This document shows, one piece after another, positions 31,347-41,054 of a stretch of 41,867 bases of DNA (position 1 is its first letter; the number at the start of each line of letters is the position of its first letter). The stretch is taken from assembly GCA_902984215.1 (NCBI GenBank), contig CADWAF010001513.1, positions 1-41,867 on the forward strand, read 5' to 3'. Both the position numbers and the translations under genes were made by a program. The notes under the pieces are model-generated. The model worked only from the letters and a program-made list of their open reading frames with translations, did not search any database and was not told where the DNA came from. This DNA comes from Willaertia magna. Its lineage: Eukaryota > Heterolobosea > Eutetramitea > Acrasida > Naegleriidae.

Positions 31347-33686
31347 TTATCTTGTTTTTGTAATCAAGTCAACCGTTTTCTCAAACAAACCTCTATATAA
31401 AACCCCTTGTGTTTCCAATAATTTAGAAATACTTTTCTTTGTTACTTCACTTGCATTTTCTAATGGTTTTAAAAAGTTAGATGGCGTGCAAGTGGCATTA
31501 CTTCCAAATTTATACCTAGAGTTGGCATATGAAAGATAAAGCAAAGATTTAGCTCTAGTACATGCCACATATAATATTCTTCGTTCTTCTTCAATTTCTT
31601 GGTGATTTTTAGCTCTGGAATATGGTATATTTCCACTTTCAACAGCCGGAACGAAAACTACACCAAATTCTAATCCTTTTGCGGAATGAATGGTGGAAAT
31701 GGTAACACTATCTTTTTGTTTATCTTCACTTGGGTTTTCTTGAACTAGAGAAATAGATCTAAGGAATTCCCTTAATAAGATGGTAGTTGCTCTTTCTTTT
31801 TCCATTGCCTCTTCATCAATTTTGGCTTCTAATTCATAAGTATAGATGGCATGTGACAGTTCATTAATATTCTCCATACGATTTGATATTTCATCTTCAT
31901 TTGTTGTTGATTGACGTAAATACTCTTCATATCCAATCCTTGTTGTTATTTCATTAATTAATTGAGAAGGAGGAACATCTAAAGCTTTTAATTCTAAAAT
32001 ACAATCAACAAATTCTTTACACTTTTTAGGATAGACTCCTTTCAAAGTGTATTCTTCATTTGCAATTCTTTTAACTAATTCAAAAGAAGAAATATTTTTC
32101 TCTTTGGCTGTATTAGCAATGTTTAGTAAAGTTTTTTCACCAAATCCTCTTCTTGGTGTAGAAATACATCTTTCAAATGCCACATTATCATTTGTATTAT
32201 CAATTAATCTACAATAAGATAAAATATCTTTAATTTCCTTTCTGTCATAAAACTTAAATAATCCAACTAAATGATAATTTATCCCTAATTGACTAAATGT
32301 CTTTTCAAATACTTGTGAATAATGATTTGCTCTAATAAGAACAGCAAAATCACTAAACTTTAATTTACCATTACTAGCCGCAATTAACTTTAAAATCTCA
32401 TCACCAATAATAAAAGCTTCTCTGTCACCAGTTTCTTCATTTATCAAACAAACAGGTAAACCACGCATATTATTTGTTTTAAATTCTTGATGTTTTCTCA
32501 ATTTATTTTCAGAAATAATTAACTTTGAAACATTTATTATACTTTTAGTAGATCTGTAATTTTGTGATAAATAAATTGTCTTCATATTTGGAAATTCTTT
32601 AAATATTGTATGATTCATTATTGAAGCATCACTAAACCTCCAAGAATAAATATTTTGATCAGCATCCCCAACAACAAATAAATTTCTTCTATCATTACAC
32701 AAATATTTAATAATTTTATATTGTAATGAATCTGTATCTTGAAATTCATCAACTAATAAAGCATGACATTTATTTGAATAATATTTTGCAATTCTTTCAT
32801 TTTCTGAAAGTAATTTGTAAGCATAAACTAAAATGTCATCAAAATCTAATAATTTATTTAATTTTTTATATTCCTCATATTCTTCAATTATCTCTCCAAT
32901 TACATTTCTTCTATTATTTACAGTATTATTATTTGAATCATTTAAATTCTTTTTAGCTTTTGACATTTCATAAATAATATCACTAATCTCAATATCTTTA
33001 TTTTCCTCAAAATATTCTAAAATCTTTTCATTTGTCGTAAATTTCATAATTTTTTTAATTAAATAATTTTTATCAGATTCATCCATTATTGTAAAATTAG
33101 AACTAAATCCTTCTAAATAATCTCCAAATTTCCTTAATATTAATGTACAAATTGAATGAAATGTACCAACATATTCAAAATTTAAAGAATTATCTTTTAA
33201 TAAATGTGAAATTCTACTTTTCATTTCTTTTGCTGCTTTATTTGTAAATGTCATTGCAAAAATATTTTCTGGATTTAAATTAAAATATTTAATTAAATAA
33301 GCAATTTTATAAGTTATTACTTTAGTTTTACCTGAACCTGGTCCTGAATATACACATAATGGTGAAAGATAATCATATGTTACTGCTTCATATTGTTCTT
33401 GATTTAAATGTTTTTTAAATTCTTCTAAAAAATGTTGATTGTGATGATGTAAAGAAGAAGAAGAAATGGAGAAATGATAAGAACGTTTATTAATATTGAA
33501 ATTGTTAAAATAGTTCAGAATGTTAATATCGGAATGAAATGCATTTGAACTGGTATTATTGTTTTTATAATGGCTGTTTAGTTTAATAGTGTTGTTGTTG
33601 TTGTTGTTTGTAGAAAAGAGTGGTATACTTTTAAAATTGCTTTTTAATCTAACCAATGGAGTCTTGTGTAAAACGTGTTTCAACAT
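31347..33686 (-). CDS. UvrD/PcrA-type SF1A DNA helicase with probable mitochondrial presequence
   Basis: 779 aa, one exon. Residues 1-80 are basic, Ser/Asn-rich and lack acids at the start (MLKHVLHKTPLVRLKSNFKS), like a mitochondrial presequence. The helicase core follows: LNQEQYEAV (Q motif), Walker A SGPGSGKT at 114-121, FTNKAAKEMKSR (Ia), LLVDEFQDTD (II), VVGDADQNIYSWR (III), LSQNYRST (IV), ISTIHSAKGLEF (V) and ERRILYVACTRAK (VI). This is the complete motif set of bacterial UvrD/PcrA/Rep; in eukaryotes the relatives are Srs2-like. No extra nuclease domain is visible. A role in DNA repair or replication, possibly of mitochondrial DNA, is inferred. It is convergent with the Spc24-like gene (79 bp). 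Confidence 0.92.
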   Translation of the reverse strand: MLKHVLHKTPLVRLKSNFKSIPLFSTNNNNNNTIKLNSHYKNNNTSSNAFHSDINILNYFNNFNINKRSYHFSISSSSLHHHNQHFLEEFKKHLNQEQYEAVTYDYLSPLCVYSGPGSGKTKVITYKIAYLIKYFNLNPENIFAMTFTNKAAKEMKSRISHLLKDNSLNFEYVGTFHSICTLILRKFGDYLEGFSSNFTIMDESDKNYLIKKIMKFTTNEKILEYFEENKDIEISDIIYEMSKAKKNLNDSNNNTVNNRRNVIGEIIEEYEEYKKLNKLLDFDDILVYAYKLLSENERIAKYYSNKCHALLVDEFQDTDSLQYKIIKYLCNDRRNLFVVGDADQNIYSWRFSDASIMNHTIFKEFPNMKTIYLSQNYRSTKSIINVSKLIISENKLRKHQEFKTNNMRGLPVCLINEETGDREAFIIGDEILKLIAASNGKLKFSDFAVLIRANHYSQVFEKTFSQLGINYHLVGLFKFYDRKEIKDILSYCRLIDNTNDNVAFERCISTPRRGFGEKTLLNIANTAKEKNISSFELVKRIANEEYTLKGVYPKKCKEFVDCILELKALDVPPSQLINEITTRIGYEEYLRQSTTNEDEISNRMENINELSHAIYTYELEAKIDEEAMEKERATTILLREFLRSISLVQENPSEDKQKDSVTISTIHSAKGLEFGVVFVPAVESGNIPYSRAKNHQEIEEERRILYVACTRAKSLLYLSYANSRYKFGSNATCTPSNFLKPLENASEVTKKSISKLLETQGVLYRGLFEKTVDLITKTR

Positions 33687-33777
33687 TTTTTATTTGTCAG
33701 AATTTGATTGACTTTGTAAACAATTTGAATTAAGGTGTTTATTAAGTTAAGGGGTGATCAACAACAATTTCAAAAAA
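33687..33777. promoter_or_regulatory. Bidirectional promoter, UvrD-like helicase / DUF4336-like protein
   Basis: 91 bp separate the two ATG codons, so the transcripts must start within this space or overlap. It is AT-rich with A-runs before the plus-strand ATG. No specific factor site is recognised. Both products carry presequence-like N-termini. Confidence 0.5.
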
Positions 33778-34956
33778 ATGCAAGCAATTAAAAAGACAAA
33801 CAAATTGTTATCATTTAGATCAGTAAATAATGTTGTCAACATTAAGAAATCATTTATTCCTTTAATTATTAAAAAATTCCATCAACATTTCCATACTTCC
33901 ATTCAAACATTATCTTTAGAAACAGCAACAACCACATCCTCTACTACCAACAATAGTAAAAACACCAATAATGATTTAAATTCACCTAATCGTGTTAATG
34001 AATCACCTAAAAGTAAAAAACGTGGAATCTTAAAATTCTTTCTATTTCTATTAGGTGCTTTATTTTCTCTTCCAATTATTCTTTTCAATTATTTAAAATA
34101 TGCAGAAAAAGTTGATTCTTTAAAATATGATCCAAAAGATTTTATTCTTAAACTTAATAATAACTTTTTTGTTTACAAACATTATTTCCAAATGCGTAGA
34201 CCACCTGCAGCAAGCAGTAGTAATATGGCTGTTATCAAGTATGGTGTTGATGATAAAAACATATTACTATACAATGTAGTTGCATTGACTGATGTTGTAA
34301 AAGAGTTATTGGCAAAAGTTGGTGATGAAAATTTGAAAACTATTGTTATTCCAAATAAGGAACATTATCTTTTTGCTCATGAATATATTAAATATTATAT
34401 TTTAGATAAAAAGAATTCAAATATTAAAATTTATTGTCCACCACAATCAAAGAAAACATTAATTAAACATTTTAATAATAAATTAAATGAAAATTTAACT
34501 GATCTTTTAGAGAAGATAATGATTGAATTTCCAGTTGACCATAAATTACCAAAGGAATGGACAGAAGATAAAGATTTAAATGAAAGATTTGAAGCTCAGA
34601 CATTTGAAAGTATTGAATTGTTAAATGAAATTGTTTTGTTCGACAGTCCAAATAAAATGTTAGTAGCTTGTGACATGTGTCACAATGTAGAACAACTCAC
34701 AGATGCTACCATCCCTGGAACTAAGGCATTAGAAGTTTATGGTAAATTCATTGGTATTGTAGGTAAATTTGGTGTCTCTCCAATGTTTAGATACATTGTT
34801 ACAGATAAAAGTAGGTTAGCCAAGGAAGTAGAGAATGTAAATAATTGGGACTGGAAAGGCATTACAATGGCCCACGGTAAACCATTATTGCCAACAGAGG
34901 AAAGAAATTTGAAGAAAGAATGGAAAGACAACGTAGAAATGAATTTACTTAAATAA
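33778..34956 (+). CDS. DUF4336-like protein with mitochondrial presequence and membrane anchor
   Basis: 392 aa from the ATG at 33778 (the frame can be extended only to a GTG at 33754). The N-terminus is rich in K, R, S and aromatic residues with no acids over the first ~40 residues, typical of mitochondrial import. A Thr/Ser/Asn linker leads to KKRGILKFFLFLLGALFSLPIILFNYL, one transmembrane helix near residues 80-105. The soluble part has LLYNVVALTDVV, IVIPNKEHYLFAHEYIKYY, a CPPQ turn and KMLVACDMCHN, resembling DUF4336, a family related to metallo-beta-lactamase folds, but without an intact HxHxDH site. Function unknown. Family assignment is moderate. Confidence 0.55.
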   Translation: MQAIKKTNKLLSFRSVNNVVNIKKSFIPLIIKKFHQHFHTSIQTLSLETATTTSSTTNNSKNTNNDLNSPNRVNESPKSKKRGILKFFLFLLGALFSLPIILFNYLKYAEKVDSLKYDPKDFILKLNNNFFVYKHYFQMRRPPAASSSNMAVIKYGVDDKNILLYNVVALTDVVKELLAKVGDENLKTIVIPNKEHYLFAHEYIKYYILDKKNSNIKIYCPPQSKKTLIKHFNNKLNENLTDLLEKIMIEFPVDHKLPKEWTEDKDLNERFEAQTFESIELLNEIVLFDSPNKMLVACDMCHNVEQLTDATIPGTKALEVYGKFIGIVGKFGVSPMFRYIVTDKSRLAKEVENVNNWDWKGITMAHGKPLLPTEERNLKKEWKDNVEMNLLK

Positions 34957-34978
34957 TAGTTAGACAAAAAATAAAACT

Positions 34979-34984
34979 AAAAAA
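34979..34984 (-). terminator. RNA polymerase III T-run terminator
   Basis: Six consecutive T on the minus strand, two nucleotides after the tRNA-Glu discriminator base, as expected for Pol III termination. Confidence 0.75.
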
Positions 34985-34986
34985 TT

Positions 34987-35073
34987 TTCCCACACCGGGA
35001 ATCGAACCCGGGCCTCCTGGGGTCTTTTCAATTTTATGAAAGCCAGGTATCCTAGCCACTGGACTATGCGGGA
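34987..35073 (-). tRNA. tRNA-Glu(UUC) with 15-nt intron
   Basis: Reading the minus strand, the acceptor stem pairs TCCCGCA (35067-35073) with TGTGGGA (34988-34994), one G-U pair, discriminator A at 34987. The D-arm contains GTGGCTAGGAT and the T-arm the canonical GGTTCGATTCC. The anticodon stem is CCTGG/CCAGG; the loop reads C-T-TTC-A, then a 15-nt insertion at 35022-35036, then C. The anticodon is therefore UUC (Glu, codons GAA/GAG), and the intron sits at the canonical 37/38 site. The mature length is 72 nt without CCA. A run of six T (34979-34984 in reverse) just downstream is a Pol III terminator. Confidence 0.95.
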
Positions 35074-35240
35074 TATACTGGTAATGGAAAGTTGCTTTTA
35101 CAATCTACGATACAACAAGTTTTGATTAAAACTTTTAATAACAATTTTTTGCCATTGAAAAATAGACTGTTTTCTTTGTAATTTAAATGAAGCTACAGAA
35201 CTACCTATTAATTTTACAATATTAAAATTACATTATTTAT

Positions 35241-37117
35241 TTACTTAGATTTATCAACTTTCATTAAAGAAGCTAAGAAGGACAAAATCATTCTTGGTTT
35301 AACTTCTAAAATATCTTCAAATAATAAGAAAACAGTTGCACCAATCTTTCTTGCAACTGAAATTGCATATTTAGCATTTTGTTCAGCATCTTCATCAGTT
35401 TCACCAGGTGTAACTAAATCTAAATTACATGCAGTTGGTCTAACAGCTGCACATAATTTACATAAGAAAACACCAGTTCTTAAAGATTTATCATCAAGAC
35501 CATCAATTGGTTTTTCATCAGTGACTTTTGAGTTTGCCCATTGAACAATATCCTTTTCATCAATTTCCTTACCACCACCTAATTGTTTTAAGGTATCAAG
35601 TAAAGATCTTCTCATCAATTGCCAAATCATACCAAGAATAATTTTCTTATTACCATCACAGATATCTAAACCACCAACATTGACAGTTGAGAATTTAAAT
35701 TGATTTGCTAAATCAACACAATAGTTACAATTTTCAACTTTGTGATATCTATTCTTTGGTGGATCATTAACTTTCTTCCAATTAACACATCCTGGTTTAA
35801 CTTTATCAAAAACTTTCAATAAAACAACACCATCACGAATATCTTCTGGAATGTTATTACAATCAATATCAAGTGATTGAATCCAGAACTTGAATGCACG
35901 TTCTTCTCTTGTACCTTCAGTATCAAAGTTCAATAAAGCAGCATAATCATCCATATTGACATTTTCTAAAGCTGGATAATTGTTGAATAAGTTAGCAACA
36001 AAAGCTAAATTCAATTTTGGATTTCCTGAAACTACATCCTTTGCTCTAACGAATTTTCTACAACCAATTTTATCTGCTTCTTGTAACATCTTTTCAGCAC
36101 GTTTTTCTAAATCCTTTTCATTTAATGGATCTTTAGAACATTCCTTATTTGGTGCAATTTGAGATAATAAAATTGTATAAACTTCAGAATCTTTAATGTC
36201 ACCTTCAAAGTTTCTAATTCTTCTATCACTTCCTGCATTCTTTAAATGATAATTAACCCATCTAATTAATAAATCAGTTGGATTCATCTTTAATAAATCA
36301 GCTAACTCTTCACCTTCACCTAATAATCTAACTAATTCAGGGTGTGCCTTTAAGTTAATATCACTTAATAAACCAATCTTAATAATTTGCCAAATTAAAC
36401 CTAAAACAATATGTGGACGACCTTCATCAATAAATTCAGGTTGAATATTAACAACTCTACAACCAATAGCTTTACTTGAGTTAATTGCTAAAACGTGATT
36501 TTCATTACGTTCCCATGGATTCATTTTAGTTTTCTTATTTATAACTCTTTCGTCAACTGTACTTGGAACTGTTGTGTTAATTAATTTGTTAATTAAAACA
36601 CCATCATTACATGCTTCAAATAATTTATTACCTAAGATTGGTAATTTATCTTTAAGATCTGTATCATCTTGTAATGTAGAGTTAATATAATCTGTGAATG
36701 CTTCTACTTCTTCTTCTGAATAACCATGAACACCACTACCACCACCAACTGAAACAACATGAACGACACCTGTCTTTTTTAATTTTTCTCCAATTTCTGA
36801 TACTTCTACACCTGATCTAATATTATGAAGAATAGTTAAAAATTCACCTGTTATTATTATTATGGTTTTAATGTTTAGTTTGATGGATTGACAAATGATT
36901 ACTTACCCCATTCAATTTTTCCAGATTTGTTAATATCTACACCAGCAATAAGCTTTTCAATTTCTTTAACTGTAAGTTTTTCACCTACACGATCTAAAGC
37001 AACTTGTAATTCTTTTGATGAAATTGCTCCATCACCGTCTTTATCCAATTGGTTGAATTGGAATTTAATTTCTCTTAATTCACCAGATTTAAAATATTTT
37101 TCTGATTCTGTTGACAT
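35241..37117 (-). CDS. Fimbrin/plastin, actin-bundling protein
   Basis: Two exons, 36907-37117 and 35241-36847, with a 59-nt GT-AG intron that splits EF-hand 2; the total is 1818 nt, giving 605 aa. The N-terminus carries two EF-hands with loops DKDGDGAISSKE and DINKSGKIEWGE, the second completed across the splice. Four calponin-homology domains follow: CH1 (SEEEVEAFTDYIN ... VPSTVDERVINKK ... SKAIGCRVVNI), CH2 (DLLIRWVNYHLKNAG), CH3 (RAFKFWIQSLDID) and CH4 (DIVQWANSKVTDE ... RKIGATVFLLFEDI). This is the full fimbrin plan and usual length (about 610-630 aa). Two actin-binding domains cross-link filaments, tuned by Ca2+. Codon use is a little GC-richer than most neighbours, consistent with strong expression. 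Confidence 0.96.
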
Positions 37118-37422
37118 CTTAGAGATATATTTTTTTTAGATTAATTGATTGTTAAATTTTTTTAATTTTTTTTTTGTGAAAAATAGTGATGGCTTTTAAA
37201 TGGTTATTGATGTATTGGTGTTTGACGAGGTCAAGTCTTTTGATCAAGTCAACTGTTGATGACCTTTTGCTTTGGGTTTTTGATGAGTCGCACTTGTTTG
37301 GATGACATTGGCTTTACGATTTAAAGGAATTTCTTTGAAAGACATTGGTTGATGTGTTATCATAATTTTGTAAGGTGTGAAAAAGGTATGCACAAAATAA
37401 TTATTTAACAAATCATTAACAT
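37118..37422. other. Spacer upstream of fimbrin and downstream of TDH
   Basis: 305 bp. It contains the fimbrin promoter with an A/T run directly before the start codon and a repeated TCAAGTC element (near 37231 and 37245). No gene or RNA is seen. Confidence 0.4.
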
Positions 37423-38675
37423 TTATAGATTAAAAATTTCAACTTGTGTGCCTAGTTTTTCTTTCAAATGAATAATCATATCCTTAGTCATTAAATCTAA
37501 ATTATAATCTTCTTTGAATCCCCATTTTGCTCTTGCATTTTCATCATCAAATGCTTTTGGCCATGAATCAGCAATTTGTTGTCTAAAATCAGGTTTATAA
37601 GCAACCTTTAAACTTGGAATATATTTTAATATTGCTTCATGTAATTTCTTAGGTGTCAATGAGAAAGAAGCAATATTAAAAGTACGTTGTTTGCCTTGGT
37701 CTAATACTTCACTTGGAACGTCAAAAATGTATTTAATTGTACCTCTAATTGAATCTGGCATATACATCATTGGTAAACTAGTGTTTTCATGAACGAAACA
37801 TTCATAAACTTCACCTCTTAATGCTGAATAAAACATGTGAACAGCCCAGTCCTATTAATTGGGAATTTACAAAATATTTAGATTACAATGGTAAATTAAT
37901 GGAATTAAACTTACAGTTGTACCACCACCTGGTTCAGCTAAATAACTGATAAGACCAGGATATCTCAAAGAACGAAAATCAACACCATGTTTTAAATTAT
38001 AATATTCACCCATATGCTCAGCATAAACTTTACCAATTCCATAAATAGTTGTTGGTCTTTGAATTGTTGTATCTGGTGTAAAATCAAGTGGAGTTGTTGG
38101 ACCAAATGCTGCAATAGAAGATGGAACAAAAACCTAAAGAAATAATGACAATTAATGATTGTAATTTAAATCATTAGAGAACAACTTACGGTACAGTTAT
38201 TTTCACGAGATGTTTCTAAAATATTATGTAAACCAATAGTATTTAATTCCATTGCATCAAGTGGGTTTCTCTCAGCAGCTGCAGATAAAAACGCTGCATT
38301 ATGAATAATATGTGTTATTTCTTCTCTTTTAACAATATTAGATAAACGTTTCTTGTTATTTACGTCAACTATCTGGTGTGAAAATTTTTCACATAATTTT
38401 TACTTACGGAAATAGAATGGTTCTTCAGCTTGAATAGAAGAAACTGATGGAAGGATAACATCACTACAAATAACATTTTCCTTTCCAAATCTATTTCTAA
38501 GTGCAGCACTTAATTCTACTCCGATTTGACCTCCACTTCCAGTTATTAAAACTTTAGTTTGTTTATTTTCATTATTAGTACCGGTAGTCATCATATTTCT
38601 CTTTTGAAAAAGAAGAACATTCATAAAATTGTTCTTCTTACAAGCTTTAATATTTGATGTAATAACTTTCAACAT
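37423..38675 (-). CDS. TDH: L-threonine 3-dehydrogenase, mitochondrial (SDR-extended type)
   Basis: Four exons, 38408-38675, 38190-38368, 37915-38133 and 37423-37851, with introns of 39, 56 and 57 nt; the total is 1095 nt, giving 364 aa. The first ~35 residues are basic ([17 protein letters not shown]...), a likely presequence. The Rossmann loop is [12 protein letters not shown], then [32 protein letters not shown], the catalytic YxxxK as [13 protein letters not shown], and EPGGGTTDWAVH spanning the last splice. [14 protein letters not shown] and [14 protein letters not shown] complete the match to animal and protist TDH, an extended SDR that oxidises L-threonine to 2-amino-3-ketobutyrate with NAD+. 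The product is cleaved by KBL to glycine and acetyl-CoA. The 39-nt first intron is the shortest in the window. Confidence 0.94.
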
Positions 38676-39071
38676 TCTAATAAAACGTTTTTTTTCACTT
38701 TAGGAGGTCTCAATAAAGTTACTTTAATTATTCGAAAATGATTTGCGCACGCCCGGTATTGTAAATTCTATTCCACAACAACTGCTGGTTCTGTTGTTTT
38801 TTGCATACACTTGTTGTTTGTTACTTAAGGAAAATGATCTTTGTGTTAATTTGTGTTAAAAAGTTAAAAAACTAAGAAAAGTAATTTGCCTAACACAACT
38901 CATTTCATTGTTTTCCTATGACCTATCAGAAAACAGTTGAGTTTCGCCTTAACAATTAAATCTCCACATTTAGAAAATAGTTAATCTGGTACTAGTTCCT
39001 TCATAAATAAACAAGATAAATAATCAAACCCGCCTTCCTTTAATTCTTGTCGTTAATACTATTAATAAAAA
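38676..39071. other. Divergent promoter region, TDH / oxoglutarate carrier
   Basis: 396 bp between two genes for mitochondrial metabolism. A short GC-rich element GCGCACGCCCGG lies near 38745-38756. No RNA gene or ORF of note. Confidence 0.45.
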
Positions 39072-40156
39072 ATGCATCTAAAATCAAAAGAAGAACAAAG
39101 TAATGAGGTAAAGATGGAAAAGAAGGAGGTACCGAAAACTTTAAATTCAAAGCAAGGCTTTATATATGGTGGATTGGCTGGTATGATGGCTACTTCTATT
39201 ATTCAGCCTTTAGATCTTGTAAAGGTAGGTTTTTTTCTCATAAAGAAGTTCAAATCGGACTGATTTTAAAACGTTTTTTTGAAAATCAATGAAAACAATA
39301 ATTAAATCTTAATTTTTAATTCTACTATCAGACAAGAATGCAATTATCTGGAGAAAAAGCGAATCCAGTAAGGGTATTTTTTGATGTAGCATCTAAAGAA
39401 GGTCCTTTCAAGTTATATTCAGGGTTGACTGCTGCATTACTTCGTCAAGCAACTTACACAACTACTAGAATGGGTGTTTTTAATGCCTTGTCAGAATATA
39501 TGACAACAACTGATCCAGTAACTGGAAAACGTTCTCAACCAAACTTCCTTACAAAAATTGGAATTGGTATGTTGAGTGGAGCAGCAGGTGCTGTTGTTGG
39601 TAATCCAGCAGAGGTTGCATTAATTAGAATGACTAGTGGTAAATACCGTGGTGCATATAACAACGTAGTGGATGCCTTAGTTAAAATCACAAAAGACGAG
39701 GGAGTATTAAGATTATGGAGAGGATGCTATCCAACTGTTGTAAGAGCTGTTGTTTTAAACGCTGCTCAACTTAGTGTTTATGCTCAAACAAAAGAGTTGT
39801 TTTTAAAGAATAATATAATGAGAGATGGTATTGGCTTACACTCCGTTTCTTCAATAGCTGCAGGTTTTGTTTGTACTATTGCTTCTCTCCCTGTGGATTT
39901 TGTAAAAACTAAAATGCAGACAATGAAGGTGGATCCAGCTACTGGACAACCAGAGTTTAAGGGATCTTTGGATGTGATTTCTAAGGCAATCAAGAAGGAT
40001 GGACCATTTGTTTTATGGAGAGGATTCTGGCCTTATTTCTTTAGGTAAGTTAAATTACTTTTTGATTTATGTTGATAACACTTTTAAAGAATTGGACCTC
40101 ACACTATTTTAACCTTCTTATTCTTGGAACAATTCCGTTTATATTTTGGTAAATAA
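39072..40156 (+). CDS. Mitochondrial 2-oxoglutarate/malate carrier (SLC25A11 type)
   Basis: Three exons, 39072-39224, 39332-40044 and 40090-40156, with GT-AG introns of 107 and 45 nt; the total is 933 nt, giving 310 aa. Carrier signatures are QPLDLVKTRMQLSG (split by intron 1), NPAEVALIRM and LPVDFVKTKMQ. RQATYTTTRMGVF, PAEVALIRM and the final RIGPHTILTFLFLEQ, the last across intron 2, are characteristic of the oxoglutarate carrier, which swaps 2-oxoglutarate for malate and takes part in the malate-aspartate shuttle. A 20-residue basic/acidic leader precedes helix 1. The small last exon is needed to complete helix 6. Confidence 0.93.
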
Positions 40157-40328
40157 TTGGTACATGAAAATGAGAAAACTGTAAATTATTGGTTATATTT
40201 ATTTATTAAAATAAATAATTAAAAATTGTGAACTGCATATTGAAGGTTCTCAAGCAAACATTGTTTAATGTAGGTCAAGTTGTTTTTGGGTGAATAAAAA
40301 AATGTAGCACTTTGTTTTAGTTTACTAG

Positions 40329-40955
40329 CTAGAGAAAGTAGTAATTTTTGTTGTCAGTGGTAACTTTTTCAAACAACCATTCCAAAGGTTCATAATACTT
40401 AGTTTTATCTGTCACCTCAACAAAATGAAACATTTTCTCACGCTCCTTAAAGTATATCTTTAAATTTTTTAAAACTAGTGATCTTAACTGTTGTAAATGT
40501 TCATCTGAGCATTCTGAATCATTTATTTTATTATCTACATCAATTAAAATTAAAATTGGAATATGTTTTTTAGGTAAAGTTTCTGTTAAACATTTCATAA
40601 ATTCTTTACAATGCATTTCTAAATTAGATTTCCCTCCAAAATGCAGAATCAATCCATTAGCTTTTTTTATTTTGTCTTCACTAATATAAGTAGCCCCCTG
40701 ATTGCGCGTCAAATTGTTACTTTTTAATTCTTGTAAGAGTAAAGAGGAAAATTCAAATGAATCATAAGTTACATCAAAAAGACATTCGTTGCTTGAAGAA
40801 TGAATAAATGGTTGTTTTAATTGTGGTATGAGTGTGTTGGCACATTTTGGATATACTGGACAGTAAACAATTCTCGTTGGAGATGAAAAGATATCTAAAA
40901 GCATTTTTTTTGATTTTGAATTAGACAAAGTTGGTACGGTTTTGTTCCTATGCAC
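40329..40955 (-). CDS. Unknown 208-aa protein, possibly a degenerate small-GTPase-like fold
   Basis: 208 aa in one exon; I do not recognise it with certainty. The centre reads ANGLILHFGG, then HIPILILIDVDNK, alternating strand and helix as in small GTPases, and the end EPLEWLFEKV resembles the last helix of ARF/ARL proteins. There is no P-loop (GxxxxGKT), no DxxG and only a poor NKxD, so it could not bind GTP in the usual way. It may instead be an unrelated alpha/beta protein. The N-terminus (MHRNKTVPTLSNSKSKKM) is basic. It is convergent with the carrier gene. Confidence 0.55.
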   Translation of the reverse strand: MHRNKTVPTLSNSKSKKMLLDIFSSPTRIVYCPVYPKCANTLIPQLKQPFIHSSSNECLFDVTYDSFEFSSLLLQELKSNNLTRNQGATYISEDKIKKANGLILHFGGKSNLEMHCKEFMKCLTETLPKKHIPILILIDVDNKINDSECSDEHLQQLRSLVLKNLKIYFKEREKMFHFVEVTDKTKYYEPLEWLFEKVTTDNKNYYFL

Positions 40956-41054
40956 TTCTGAGTTTTGCTTGTAAAGTTTTCATTTGTCACAATAGAAGTT
41001 GACTCGTCAAGCGAAAACTAATAACGTAAAAAAAAAATAACAACGAAGTCACAA

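Noticed and set aside
33754..33777. GTG start for the DUF4336-like gene
   Set aside because: The ATG at 33778 directly follows an A-run and begins a good presequence.
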